Assembly: GCA_017656425.1 (NCBI GenBank)
Contig: JACDNV010000001.1
Coordinates: 124,001 to 188,000 of the forward strand
Source: Candidatus Neomarinimicrobiota bacterium
GTDB taxonomy: Bacteria; Fidelibacterota; UBA2242; B5-G15
Direction of reading: 5' to 3'
DNA: 64,000 nucleotides
Shown: piece after piece, positions 39,098 to 48,290 of the stretch
How the letters are laid out: the number at the start of each line of letters is the position of its first letter
Numbering within the stretch: the first letter of the stretch is position 1
Position numbers and translations under genes: made by a program
Notes under the pieces: model-generated
What the model saw: only the letters and a program-made list of their open reading frames with translations
Database searches by the model: none
What the model was told of the DNA's origin: nothing

Positions 39098-40387
39098 TTA
39101 GTAAGATTTGTCGAAGAAAAACTCAAACGGTAGTTGTCGGAAATATTTTAGCTTATTTGTAAAACCTGTGCGTTCTATACTCTTTACCTCAAACAGAGCT
39201 ATAAAATAATCGGGAACCTTATCATTTATTAACTTTATTTCATTTATAAAATCTTCCCTTAGATTAGCGTAGCTCAACATTCTAGTTCTTTCCAATCGAC
39301 CGGGATATCCAAAACCTGCAATAAACATAAATACCTCACCGGCCAGTCCTGGCATTTTTACCAGTAACGAATAATCGATGTTAAATTTATTTTTTTGTTC
39401 ATATGATGCCTGAAGCCTCGTATAAACCTGGAGAGTATCTCCACCATCATTCAATATAATTAACCTCTCTTCAGGATGATATTGAAATCTTATAGGTATT
39501 CTAAAAAACAATTTTTTAAGTTTTCTTAGATTCCTTAGTTCTCCAATATATATCATATTGTGTTTTTTTAAATCATCAAGTTTAATCTCGGAGGAGAGCT
39601 TTAAATCGACAGCATCGGTGAACTGATATAGAATAGGTAATAAATCCATAAGGTTATATATTGCCCCAAAGGGAACACCTGTTATCTCTGATTCCCACAA
39701 TTTTTCAGTGGGATACATTCTCAAAAACTCACTTAATTCTTCTTCAGAATTTATAGTCCAGTCCCTTACTTGCCTGTATCTATTCAATCTTTCATTGTAT
39801 TCATCCATCATAAAATCATCACCAATTACTATAATAATTGGTAGTTTATTCTCAAAAAAGCCTACCCAAATCGGATCATTCTTACTAACCACATGACGTT
39901 CCGGATATATTGATTTTTTACCCACTCCATAAAAAACCTTGAGGACCAGCGCAGAGTTTAATATAACCAGTAACAATATCAACACAACTCTGACATCTTT
40001 AAGTGGTTTAATAATTGAGGAAAGTTTTGATAAATAAATGTGTGGTTTATAGTAATATATTACTTCATATCTCCCCCTTGGTACTGATACACATATTTTA
40101 TCTCCCTTCCCTTCAGTCTCATAATACTTAGAAAGCTTCTTTCTTAAATTGTAAATGTGGTATCTTACTGTGGCGTCTTTATCAGAATTAAAGGAGGTGT
40201 CTTTACCGAATACATCAATTGCAATTGTCGTTTCCTTGGGGATTATATTTTTTAATGAGCATTCAACTAGATATTTTAAAAGCTCCTTATATTTTTTTGA
40301 TTCCTTAAATATTTCACTATTTAATATTTTGTTTAAAGCCTCAAGCTTCTCCTTTTTGGTAATCTTATCATTACTATTACCCATCAA
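39098..40387 (-). CDS. Membrane-anchored winged-helix regulator (ToxR-like topology)
   Basis: The first 100 residues match the winged-helix domain known from Acidobacteria and others: KYKELLKYLVECSL..., KETTIAIDVFGKDTSFNSDK, VRYHIYNLRKKLSKYYE, and SVPRGRYEV, which resembles an OmpR-type DNA-binding domain. A membrane helix follows (about 122-143; VRVVLILLLVILNSALVLKVF), then a domain of about 280 residues outside the membrane with no family that I recognise. This is a one-component sensor-regulator layout. It begins 51 bases after the GH2 stop on the same strand, at the end of the galactan gene run, and may be its sensor. Confidence 0.75.
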   Translation of the reverse strand: MMGNSNDKITKKEKLEALNKILNSEIFKESKKYKELLKYLVECSLKNIIPKETTIAIDVFGKDTSFNSDKDATVRYHIYNLRKKLSKYYETEGKGDKICVSVPRGRYEVIYYYKPHIYLSKLSSIIKPLKDVRVVLILLLVILNSALVLKVFYGVGKKSIYPERHVVSKNDPIWVGFFENKLPIIIVIGDDFMMDEYNERLNRYRQVRDWTINSEEELSEFLRMYPTEKLWESEITGVPFGAIYNLMDLLPILYQFTDAVDLKLSSEIKLDDLKKHNMIYIGELRNLRKLKKLFFRIPIRFQYHPEERLIILNDGGDTLQVYTRLQASYEQKNKFNIDYSLLVKMPGLAGEVFMFIAGFGYPGRLERTRMLSYANLREDFINEIKLINDKVPDYFIALFEVKSIERTGFTNKLKYFRQLPFEFFFDKSY

Positions 40388-40438
40388 AAGCTATTTTATA
40401 AAAAGATTAAATTAAATTCAAATTTTATTTAAGCGGTA

Positions 40439-42835
40439 TTATTTAACAACATTAAAATTTTTATCTAAAATAATTTCTCTTTTTATCTTACCGCTCTCAG
40501 CTCTAAGTATTAGATTCCCTTCAATTGTTGAAACTTCTAACAGGATCGTAGCAATACCAGCCTCGGCGTTTATTGGGTTCTTACCAATTAATTTTCCGGG
40601 GCCGATAACTTCAAACCTCACGGGTTTCGAATAATCAGGTAATACCATTCCATTTTTATCCTTTACTTCTGCATGGATAAAGAGTATATCTTTATTTCTA
40701 CCATCTGGTTTCCTTCCAGAAAAGTCAACTACAATATCAATAAAATGTGGATAACTGGGAGTTACTACTAAATGCTTTGCAACTTCAAAGCCGTCGATAT
40801 ATCCAATTGCTTCCAACTTCCCATGTACAAATCTTTCCAGTTCAAATATATATGGTGGATATTTAAGGTTTTCAGAAAACCCCTCCTCAAAGTGGAATTT
40901 TTTAATTTCCTTATTATTAAGTTTCAACCTTACACTATCACAGTTAGAAAAAACTTTAATAAACCTTTTTGAATTTTTATTCCAGAACGATGCAATAAAT
41001 ACGAAAGGCCTATAAAATTCAAGTTCATTAATATTAGGTTTCCTTTGGCTCCTATAGAAATTATAAACAAACTTTGGCAACCTAAAAATATCCATAACAC
41101 CTGACGACTCAATATCGTCAGAATATCCCCGATTATAATCGAACATTACCCAATTTGAACAACCAATAACATTCCAACCTCTAATATCATTAAATGCTTC
41201 CTGAAAATTCAATGCCTGTTGTAACAATCTTCTTTCTCCATCAGCCCTAAATTGTCGTGATGTCCTCTCCTCAGGTTTTAGATTCTTAAATTCGGGCTGC
41301 TTAAAGCCAGCATTCTGGGCATAATACTCCCAGTCACCATATTCAGCAATAAACATTGGTCTGGATGTTTTGTAATACTTCCAGTAAAAGGGTTTCCTTG
41401 CATGCTGACGTGCAGGTATAAATACGTCATAAACAGTATCCTGCCATCCAGCTGTATAACACTGACCCCCTGGATACTCCTCATGAGCTATCTGATGAGC
41501 CTTTTTCATAAATTCCACACTCATCTGCGACTCATTCAATGATGCCTCCCAGATGATTACACTCGGATGATTTCTGTCTTTTCTTATCATTTTTCTAATA
41601 TTATTTAAGCTTCTCTTTTGAAATACCTCATTTCCAAAAAATTGCCAACCCGGGATTGCATCCATTACAAGAATTCCCAATTCGTCGCAGGCATCGAGAA
41701 ATGCATCAGCCTGAGGATAATGAGACAAACGAACAAAATCAAAACCTGCCATTTTTATTTTATAGGCGTCTCTATAATGACAATTATCAGGAAGAGCATT
41801 ACCAATGTATGGATATTCTTGATGTCTATTGGTACCATTAATAAACATTTTTATTCCATTAATGAAAAATCCTTCTTTTAATATCTTTATATTTCTTATA
41901 CCAATCCTCGTTATTATCATATCTATTTTCACTCCGTCTTTCCATAATTCCGACTCCAAGTTATAAAGATGTGGATGATAGGGATGCCATAGTTTTGGGT
42001 TTTTAACTAACAGTGACTGAATAATATGCTCGCTTTCCCCGGGATTTAGGTCCACAGATTCCTCTTTGGTTAAAATAATTTTATCATCCTCATTATCAAT
42101 TAATTTCGTTACTAATTTTATTCTTTCTTTCTGTATACTTTCATTTCTTATATGTGTCTTAACCCATACCCTGGCTGAATCTTTACTTACGAAGGGATAC
42201 CGAACAAATATCCCCCCACCTGCAGGAATATCCTCAAAAATAGGATCCGTGATATGGATCTTATTCAATATATGCATTTTAACATTTCTGTATAAACCTC
42301 CGTAATAACAAAAATCCAGATATTTTAAAGGCTTGCCAGGTGGGATTTCAGGATTATCTCTGTTATCGAGCCTCACCGCTATAACATTTTCTTTGTCGAA
42401 ATAAATATCATCAGTTATATCGATTATGAATGGCAAATAACCACCGTAATTAGTAACTTTGTGCGCACCATTTACCCAGACATCAGCTACCTGCATTGCT
42501 CCCTCGAATTCTATAAAAATCTTATTGTTGTAATACTTTTTATCTATATTAAATTTTTTTCTATACCAGCATATCCCTTGCCATTGATTGTTAACAACAA
42601 GCGGTTCTATCTTCGGTGAATGTGGTAGCTCAACTGTCTCCCATTTACCATCGTCGAAATCAATACGATAAAAATTACTATCAATGGTATTTGTATCACA
42701 TCTAAAAAATTTCCACCCTTTATTAAAATTTACATCTCTTTTATAGTAACCATCAATAAAGTTTTTATTACAATTCATCAGTAATATCAGTTTTACCAAA
42801 AGTAAAATTGCTTTTGCTGATTTACAGACTTTCAT
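40439..42835 (-). CDS. Glycoside hydrolase family 2, beta-galactosidase-like lipoprotein
   Basis: The 798-residue product starts with a lipoprotein signal (LLLVKLILLMNC, Cys near residue 22). The GH2 layout is complete: N-terminal jelly-roll (GWKFFRCDTN, WQGICWYRKKF, GAMQVADVWVNG), Ig-like domain, and a barrel with MINGTNRHQEYPYIG at the entry. The acid/base Glu is in IIWEASLNESQM and the nucleophile Glu in FIAEYGDWEYY. C-terminal Ig-like domains follow (GKLIGKNPINAEAGIATILL). Given the galactanase next door and the Leloir genes, beta-galactosidase is the likely activity on imported galacto-oligosaccharides; other GH2 activities are possible. Confidence 0.87.
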   Translation of the reverse strand: MKVCKSAKAILLLVKLILLMNCNKNFIDGYYKRDVNFNKGWKFFRCDTNTIDSNFYRIDFDDGKWETVELPHSPKIEPLVVNNQWQGICWYRKKFNIDKKYYNNKIFIEFEGAMQVADVWVNGAHKVTNYGGYLPFIIDITDDIYFDKENVIAVRLDNRDNPEIPPGKPLKYLDFCYYGGLYRNVKMHILNKIHITDPIFEDIPAGGGIFVRYPFVSKDSARVWVKTHIRNESIQKERIKLVTKLIDNEDDKIILTKEESVDLNPGESEHIIQSLLVKNPKLWHPYHPHLYNLESELWKDGVKIDMIITRIGIRNIKILKEGFFINGIKMFINGTNRHQEYPYIGNALPDNCHYRDAYKIKMAGFDFVRLSHYPQADAFLDACDELGILVMDAIPGWQFFGNEVFQKRSLNNIRKMIRKDRNHPSVIIWEASLNESQMSVEFMKKAHQIAHEEYPGGQCYTAGWQDTVYDVFIPARQHARKPFYWKYYKTSRPMFIAEYGDWEYYAQNAGFKQPEFKNLKPEERTSRQFRADGERRLLQQALNFQEAFNDIRGWNVIGCSNWVMFDYNRGYSDDIESSGVMDIFRLPKFVYNFYRSQRKPNINELEFYRPFVFIASFWNKNSKRFIKVFSNCDSVRLKLNNKEIKKFHFEEGFSENLKYPPYIFELERFVHGKLEAIGYIDGFEVAKHLVVTPSYPHFIDIVVDFSGRKPDGRNKDILFIHAEVKDKNGMVLPDYSKPVRFEVIGPGKLIGKNPINAEAGIATILLEVSTIEGNLILRAESGKIKREIILDKNFNVVK

Positions 42836-42873
42836 CTAGTCCTCGCTCAGATTTTTTGTTTGATTTTAAAATA

Positions 42874-45111
42874 TTATTTCAAAAACAGGATTTTTTTTGC
42901 TTCTATAATATTATTTGAAATAAAAGCAATCAAATACACTCCACTACTAACCAATTTGCCATTTTCATTTTTACCATCCCAGCTGATAACATACTCACCA
43001 CCGTTGTATTTACCTGTGACCAATTCCTTAACTATACAACCACTTAAATCAAATATATTTATAGTTACACTCGAATTTTCAGAAATATTATACTTTACAT
43101 ATACCCTGTTATTGAAGGGATTTGGATAAATATTCCTTATAGCGCATAGTTCTGCTTTCTCAACTTCAGACTTTACTCTATTATATCCGGGTTCATCAAA
43201 ATAGACCCAATGAAGGGTTGTATCATCTACTTGAGTTAGTAATGAACTAGTTATATCCAAACGACGTTTGTGAACATTTTGTTCTGCATAACCGTAATCT
43301 ATGTTTTCTATATAGAAGGAATAATTTAAACTGTCACCCGCTCTTAATCCTGATTTAGGAATATATAGAGTCCCAGACCAGAATGAACCATTATATACGC
43401 TATTCTCCTCTCGGTGTAAAAAAAAACTGGTTTTATTCCAGCTTAGCTGTCCGGATGTTATTGTAGAATCTCCCCTCAAACCAACCGGACCGTTCACCTC
43501 AGGATCAAAAATTCCACTTTTCATTAATTTTGCCAGATTAACCCGAAAAAAAATTGCCAAATAATTATCTTTTACCTCATAAGGCTTCCAGTACTGGGGT
43601 AATGCCTCACCGGTAGAATTATAGAATTGAATTGGTAAAATGGTATCATTTTCTCCTGCTATAAATATTCTTGTATTACCTTTTCCCTGAAAAGGCAGTA
43701 TCGGTCCTTCCCAACCCAATCTCAAATACGTAGGGTGATTCCTATCATAACCAGTCCAGAATTTATAAAGAAGTGTATCACCTGGCCTCATTTCAAATAC
43801 CACCTGCCAGTAATCACCCCCAATATTCTCCATAATAAGATCAGACTCAGAATCCCATGATAGTTTTCTTCCGTCAGGTAAAATATCCAGTAAACTGTTT
43901 TTTAATTCCCCTCTAACCTGGACAAAGTGATAAGGTCTGAGCGTATCATAATGAGTTGAAGTATTTAAACGCAACTTTACATTTATCTTAATAGTATCCT
44001 CAGGAATTTCTGAAAAAATATCAAGTGACTCTAATGCATTTCCTTTAAAATCAAAAAGAGCATTGTTTTCCCAGGCTGAACCAATGTTTGGTGTAGTAAT
44101 CCATGTTGGTGCCCAATAGATTACCCCAATTCCTTTTTTATTCTTGATATCCTTCACAATTGTAATCAGGTCCTTTAGAAACTTTGCCTGACCTTCAACT
44201 GTAGCAGGATAGCCACTATGCAATTGATTACTTGTGGAAACTATATTTCCAACTTTATCAGCATTATCTAAAGTCCATGGATAAGCAGTCTCTACGACAA
44301 TAATTTCTTTTTTATAGCGAACAGCCAGATCGTTTAGATTATATCTCAGGTCATTGAGGGTTCCATGCCACCATGGATAAAAAGATAATCCAATGAAATC
44401 AAAATCAACACCATATTTCATTAGATTATCGAAAAACCAGCGTGCACCTTTGTTATCACCGCCGCGATCAATATGGATCATTATTTTAATACTATCACTG
44501 CCCGGGCAGGCTTCTTTCACACCCCTAATTGCCTCCTCCAATAGAGCCGTAAATTTTTGCCATCGCTCAGGAGTATCATATGATCCTCCTACCCTACCAT
44601 CGGGCCATAAAAACCCCGGAGTGATCTCATTACCCACCTGGACAATGTCAGGCATTACTTTATTATTATAAAGACATGAAATTACATCACTGGTATAACG
44701 GTAAACACTATCTTTCAATTCCTCGAAAGACAAATTTTCCCAAGCTTTGGGCTTGTATTGTTTACCTGGATCAGCCCAGGTATCAGAATAATGAAAATCA
44801 AGAAGAAAATACATATTACGGCTTTTTATCCTCTTTGCCATGTAAATAACTTTCTCCAATGTATTGTAATTTTCACTGGGAGTATGCCATAATTTTAACC
44901 TTATTGTATTCATTCCATGATCTTTTAAAATATCAAGAGGGTCCTTAACCTTGCCACTATCTCTATAAGCCCCACCGTTATCCTCTACTTGTGGAATAAA
45001 AGAAACATCACCACCCTGAAAAAAAACTTCTCCACCGATCGCAAATGAAAAAAGCAAAATAGATATTAGAAAAACAGCGATATCACTTTTTAACAAAAAT
45101 ATACTTTTCAT
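42874..45111 (-). CDS. GH53 endo-beta-1,4-galactanase with glycan-binding-like module and sorting tail
   Basis: ATG 45111 is chosen over the longer frame from 45180 because AGGGGAATAAT precedes it and it yields a signal peptide (residues 1-27). Of 745 residues, about 28-370 form a GH53 domain, with WHTPSENYNTLEKVIYMAKR and LDFHYSDTWADPGKQ, acid/base E162 (VQVGNE) and nucleophile E274 (VVETAYPWT). GH53 enzymes are specific for beta-1,4-galactan or arabinogalactan I. Residues 376-645 are a module shared with the next protein upstream (MENIGGDYW, KFWTG, GWEGP, HWVYF). A C-terminal T9SS-like tail (IYPNPFNNRVYVKYN ... SSGVYL) ends the protein, so surface display or secretion is predicted. Confidence 0.92.
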   Translation of the reverse strand: MKSIFLLKSDIAVFLISILLFSFAIGGEVFFQGGDVSFIPQVEDNGGAYRDSGKVKDPLDILKDHGMNTIRLKLWHTPSENYNTLEKVIYMAKRIKSRNMYFLLDFHYSDTWADPGKQYKPKAWENLSFEELKDSVYRYTSDVISCLYNNKVMPDIVQVGNEITPGFLWPDGRVGGSYDTPERWQKFTALLEEAIRGVKEACPGSDSIKIMIHIDRGGDNKGARWFFDNLMKYGVDFDFIGLSFYPWWHGTLNDLRYNLNDLAVRYKKEIIVVETAYPWTLDNADKVGNIVSTSNQLHSGYPATVEGQAKFLKDLITIVKDIKNKKGIGVIYWAPTWITTPNIGSAWENNALFDFKGNALESLDIFSEIPEDTIKINVKLRLNTSTHYDTLRPYHFVQVRGELKNSLLDILPDGRKLSWDSESDLIMENIGGDYWQVVFEMRPGDTLLYKFWTGYDRNHPTYLRLGWEGPILPFQGKGNTRIFIAGENDTILPIQFYNSTGEALPQYWKPYEVKDNYLAIFFRVNLAKLMKSGIFDPEVNGPVGLRGDSTITSGQLSWNKTSFFLHREENSVYNGSFWSGTLYIPKSGLRAGDSLNYSFYIENIDYGYAEQNVHKRRLDITSSLLTQVDDTTLHWVYFDEPGYNRVKSEVEKAELCAIRNIYPNPFNNRVYVKYNISENSSVTINIFDLSGCIVKELVTGKYNGGEYVISWDGKNENGKLVSSGVYLIAFISNNIIEAKKILFLK

Positions 45112-45182
45112 ATTATTCCCCTGAAAAATATAGGCAGGGAGGTGACATCCAAAACAGTTCCTCCCATGCCAGCCAATCATAT

Positions 45183-47231
45183 TTACCTTATAAGGGTCAC
45201 CTTTTTAACAATACTCTTACCCGTCGTAGAAATTTTTACAAAATATATACCCGAGGGTAACAGCACACCTGAATCATTTCTACCATTCCATCTGAGAGCG
45301 TAGCTACCCGGAGAGAATCTATTATCAATTAATTTACGCACAACTCTACCCGTTATATCATAAACAATTATGTTAACTCTATCTTCTTTTCTCAATTCAA
45401 AAGCTATATTTGCAGAGGGATTGAATGGATTTGGGTAAATTGAATTCAAAGTGAAAGCTTCAGCAACAGCATTATCGTCAGAATCGATTGAAAATGGAGT
45501 CCAGAGATCAGGAGCTTCTTCTACAGGTAGATCACTATCCTTCCATTGTATAACGGGGAAGGAATAAGTATCTGGCCAGACAACTGTATCTTCAGCAACA
45601 GCTACTGGTCTAATATATTGGCAATAAGCTCTACCAAGAGTGAATCCTCCTCCATTTTCTATAACTCCACTCTCGCTTGAATATTGTATATGAAAACTCA
45701 CTTCAAATGTAGTAGGTGGTTCAAGATGCATAGTTCCCGAATATATTAGATCACCATCTGTATCGTTGAGCTGTATTCTTGAACCGTATATAGATAAACC
45801 CTGAGTTAACGGCATGAGACAACCTGTAAATGTTACCCATACGGTATCTGTCCCAGGTCTAAACAGGGGATTGGCAGGATTTGTTTCTTCACTGGTTGCC
45901 GGTGTCATGTCTACATTGAAGGTTATATCAATAGGTTCCTTAATTACACCTTCAGGCGGTAAACCGTTAAAGAAATTATATTCAAAGTCATAATCACCTG
46001 GGACGCTTTGATCTACGTCAGAGGTATAAGTATAATACCTGTTGCCTGTCCCTGTAACAGCGGGTTCTTCCCAATATTGAAGTAAATCTAATCCAGGAAT
46101 ATAATTTTCACTTTCAGGATCGATTCTTGATGAATCCCATAGAATGACATATTTATATTCAAGTTCTGCACCAGGTGCCTTTTTAAAATCAGACTGACCA
46201 ACAAAATATCTTAAAATTGGGTTATAAGTCATTCTTATAGCGTTGTCTATATTCCATCCACGTGCACCATCAATAACTATACTATCAATTGATCTATCAA
46301 AAAATCCAAGCATCTCCAGAGCTTTTATATTTAACTTCCAGGTAACAGTTGCCTCTACCAGATTTCCACCTGAGGGTGGAGTATCATTAAAATAGACCCA
46401 ATGTATCGTGGTGTCATTTAAACTGCTAAAAGTAAACCACCTATCGGATATACTTTCCCATATCTCACCACTACCAGATTTCAGGACGACAAATTTATAA
46501 CTCTGTGTTGTTGACCCAGGAGTAATGTCACTTACAGGTATGTAGGCAACTCCAGAATAGAACGATCCATTTAAAATGCTGCCTTCCTCACGGAATAGTT
46601 CAATATCCGTATCCCAATCTCCACCATTTGTGTCTATAGGAGCACCTCCCCGAACTACCACTCTGTCATTTTCAGGATCAAATTCTTCAGTTTCTATAAG
46701 TGCTGCTACATTGACTCTGAAATAAACAGCTACAGTATCTTCTTTTTCTATATATGGCCTCCAGAATTGATCCCGTGTTTGCTCGGTACCATTATAAAAC
46801 TGCACTTTTAAAACGGTATCTTGGTCTCCAGAGATAAAAATCCTGTTTCCACCACCATCAACCGGGTCAACGGGTGTTAGAGGACCTTCCCAACCATTCC
46901 AGAAAAACGTACCTGTTGAATTATCAAAACCTGTCCAGAATTTATACTTAAGAGTATCGTCGGGATTCATCTGGAAAGTAGCTATCCAATAATCCCCACC
47001 AATATTTTCCATTTGAATACCTTCACCAGGACTCCATGAAATTTGTGGATTCGTAGGTCCAGTACATTCTCCCAAAATCCATGCTACGTGATTTTCCGAC
47101 AAAGTGTCAAGGTTCGTTGAAGTATTTAAAATCATTGTTACATTAATGGTCTGGGCATCGAGCCCTGAAAAAATAAAGATCATAGTAATGCCCAGAACCA
47201 TCATCACCTTTAAGTTAAACTTTTCACTCAT
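45183..47231 (-). CDS. Surface glycan-binding-like protein (SusE/F analogue) with sorting tail
   Basis: ATG 47231 (MSEKFNLKVM) is preferred because GGAGGGCGTTAGA is immediately upstream; an in-frame ATG at 47246 overlaps that site. The protein has a signal peptide (ending LDAQ) and several beta-rich modules. Residues 28-295 repeat the module found in the GH53 enzyme (LNTSTNLDTL, MENIGGDYW, KFWTGF, GWEGP, TTIHWVYF). Two further segments (VTWKLNIKALEMLGFFDRSI and DITFNVDMTPATSEETNPAN) resemble starch-binding-like folds common in T9SS proteins. The C terminus is IYPNPFNPSANIAFEL ... LLPSGIYFVKIS. There are no catalytic motifs, so it is inferred to hold glycan at the cell surface. Confidence 0.75.
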   Translation of the reverse strand: MSEKFNLKVMMVLGITMIFIFSGLDAQTINVTMILNTSTNLDTLSENHVAWILGECTGPTNPQISWSPGEGIQMENIGGDYWIATFQMNPDDTLKYKFWTGFDNSTGTFFWNGWEGPLTPVDPVDGGGNRIFISGDQDTVLKVQFYNGTEQTRDQFWRPYIEKEDTVAVYFRVNVAALIETEEFDPENDRVVVRGGAPIDTNGGDWDTDIELFREEGSILNGSFYSGVAYIPVSDITPGSTTQSYKFVVLKSGSGEIWESISDRWFTFSSLNDTTIHWVYFNDTPPSGGNLVEATVTWKLNIKALEMLGFFDRSIDSIVIDGARGWNIDNAIRMTYNPILRYFVGQSDFKKAPGAELEYKYVILWDSSRIDPESENYIPGLDLLQYWEEPAVTGTGNRYYTYTSDVDQSVPGDYDFEYNFFNGLPPEGVIKEPIDITFNVDMTPATSEETNPANPLFRPGTDTVWVTFTGCLMPLTQGLSIYGSRIQLNDTDGDLIYSGTMHLEPPTTFEVSFHIQYSSESGVIENGGGFTLGRAYCQYIRPVAVAEDTVVWPDTYSFPVIQWKDSDLPVEEAPDLWTPFSIDSDDNAVAEAFTLNSIYPNPFNPSANIAFELRKEDRVNIIVYDITGRVVRKLIDNRFSPGSYALRWNGRNDSGVLLPSGIYFVKISTTGKSIVKKVTLIR

Positions 47232-47249
47232 TCTAACGCCCTCCATTTA

Positions 47250-48278
47250 CTACTTAATTAAAAATTCTATGGATAATCCCTCGACATCTGGTAAATGTTT
47301 CATATATTGGAATGAATATCCAATCTTTATCCCATATCGACTCAATCCAGTTAAATCTATATTTATTCCTACTGCCCTGCCCTTTTCACTATTCTCCAAA
47401 AATAATTCATTATTACCTGCACTCAAGTTTATGATACCATTGAACAAGTAAAATCCTATACCTACATTTAGATATTGGGAATTAAAATTTGGATTAACCC
47501 CTTCAATGGCAACCTGAAATCTGTTTGAACCAAATAAAATCTTTTGCCATGAAATACCTATCTTCATCGTCGTTGGTAAGTCAAAATAATCCGTCTTTAA
47601 CTCTGCCACGATATTATCATTGTTACCCTCAATTGTCGGTGCTACATCAACAAATGTATTGAGGTCTTCCCCTGTGATTCTCATTGCTGTACCAATATTT
47701 GTAATACTTACACCGAGTATTATCCCATCAAATGGTGTCTCAAACAACGTGCCTAAATCAATTGCTATATTTGAGGCAGAACAATTATATATCCTTTCAC
47801 TAATATATTTGATATTCGCACCAATGGAAAATCTATCAGTCAGTCTCATCGCATAAGCGAATCCAGCTGAAGAAAAGGTAGCAGAATAGGTTTCACCAGT
47901 TCCCCATTGGTTATTATAAGTTGTAATCTCGATATCTCCGGATCTCAACACTGTTCCATTCAAACCTATAACTCCATAACGTCCAAGAGGTACAATCGCA
48001 CTTGCATAACTAAAATCAAGAATAGATAACCATGGGGAATGGTAGAAATAAAGAGACTTACTACTAAAATTGGCTATACTTCCTGGATTCCAGTATATTG
48101 CTGAGCCATCGTCAGCAACAGAAACAAATGCTCCTCCCATCGATATAGCCCGTGTACCCACTGGTATATTTAAGAATGCAGCAGATACTGTTCCTATCTT
48201 TTTTACCTCTACCGAAAATATACTCTGTACACAAAGCGCTGTGATAATAAATAATGTTAGGATTCTACCTTTTATCAT
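47250..48278 (-). CDS. PorV/PorQ-family outer-membrane protein (UPF0164-like)
   Basis: The 342-residue barrel has a signal peptide (residues 1-22) and the family hallmark GTRAISMGGAFVSVADDGSAIYWNPGSIANF. The remainder alternates in beta-strand fashion and ends EGLSIEFLIK. In Bacteroidota PorV shuttles T9SS cargo from the translocon to the attachment complex; related proteins occur throughout FCB phyla, often next to cargo genes. Here it lies between two genes with sorting-like tails, which fits a dedicated partner for their surface delivery. That specific role is inferred. Confidence 0.85.
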   Translation of the reverse strand: MIKGRILTLFIITALCVQSIFSVEVKKIGTVSAAFLNIPVGTRAISMGGAFVSVADDGSAIYWNPGSIANFSSKSLYFYHSPWLSILDFSYASAIVPLGRYGVIGLNGTVLRSGDIEITTYNNQWGTGETYSATFSSAGFAYAMRLTDRFSIGANIKYISERIYNCSASNIAIDLGTLFETPFDGIILGVSITNIGTAMRITGEDLNTFVDVAPTIEGNNDNIVAELKTDYFDLPTTMKIGISWQKILFGSNRFQVAIEGVNPNFNSQYLNVGIGFYLFNGIINLSAGNNELFLENSEKGRAVGINIDLTGLSRYGIKIGYSFQYMKHLPDVEGLSIEFLIK

Positions 48279-48290
48279 TTCATACCCATC

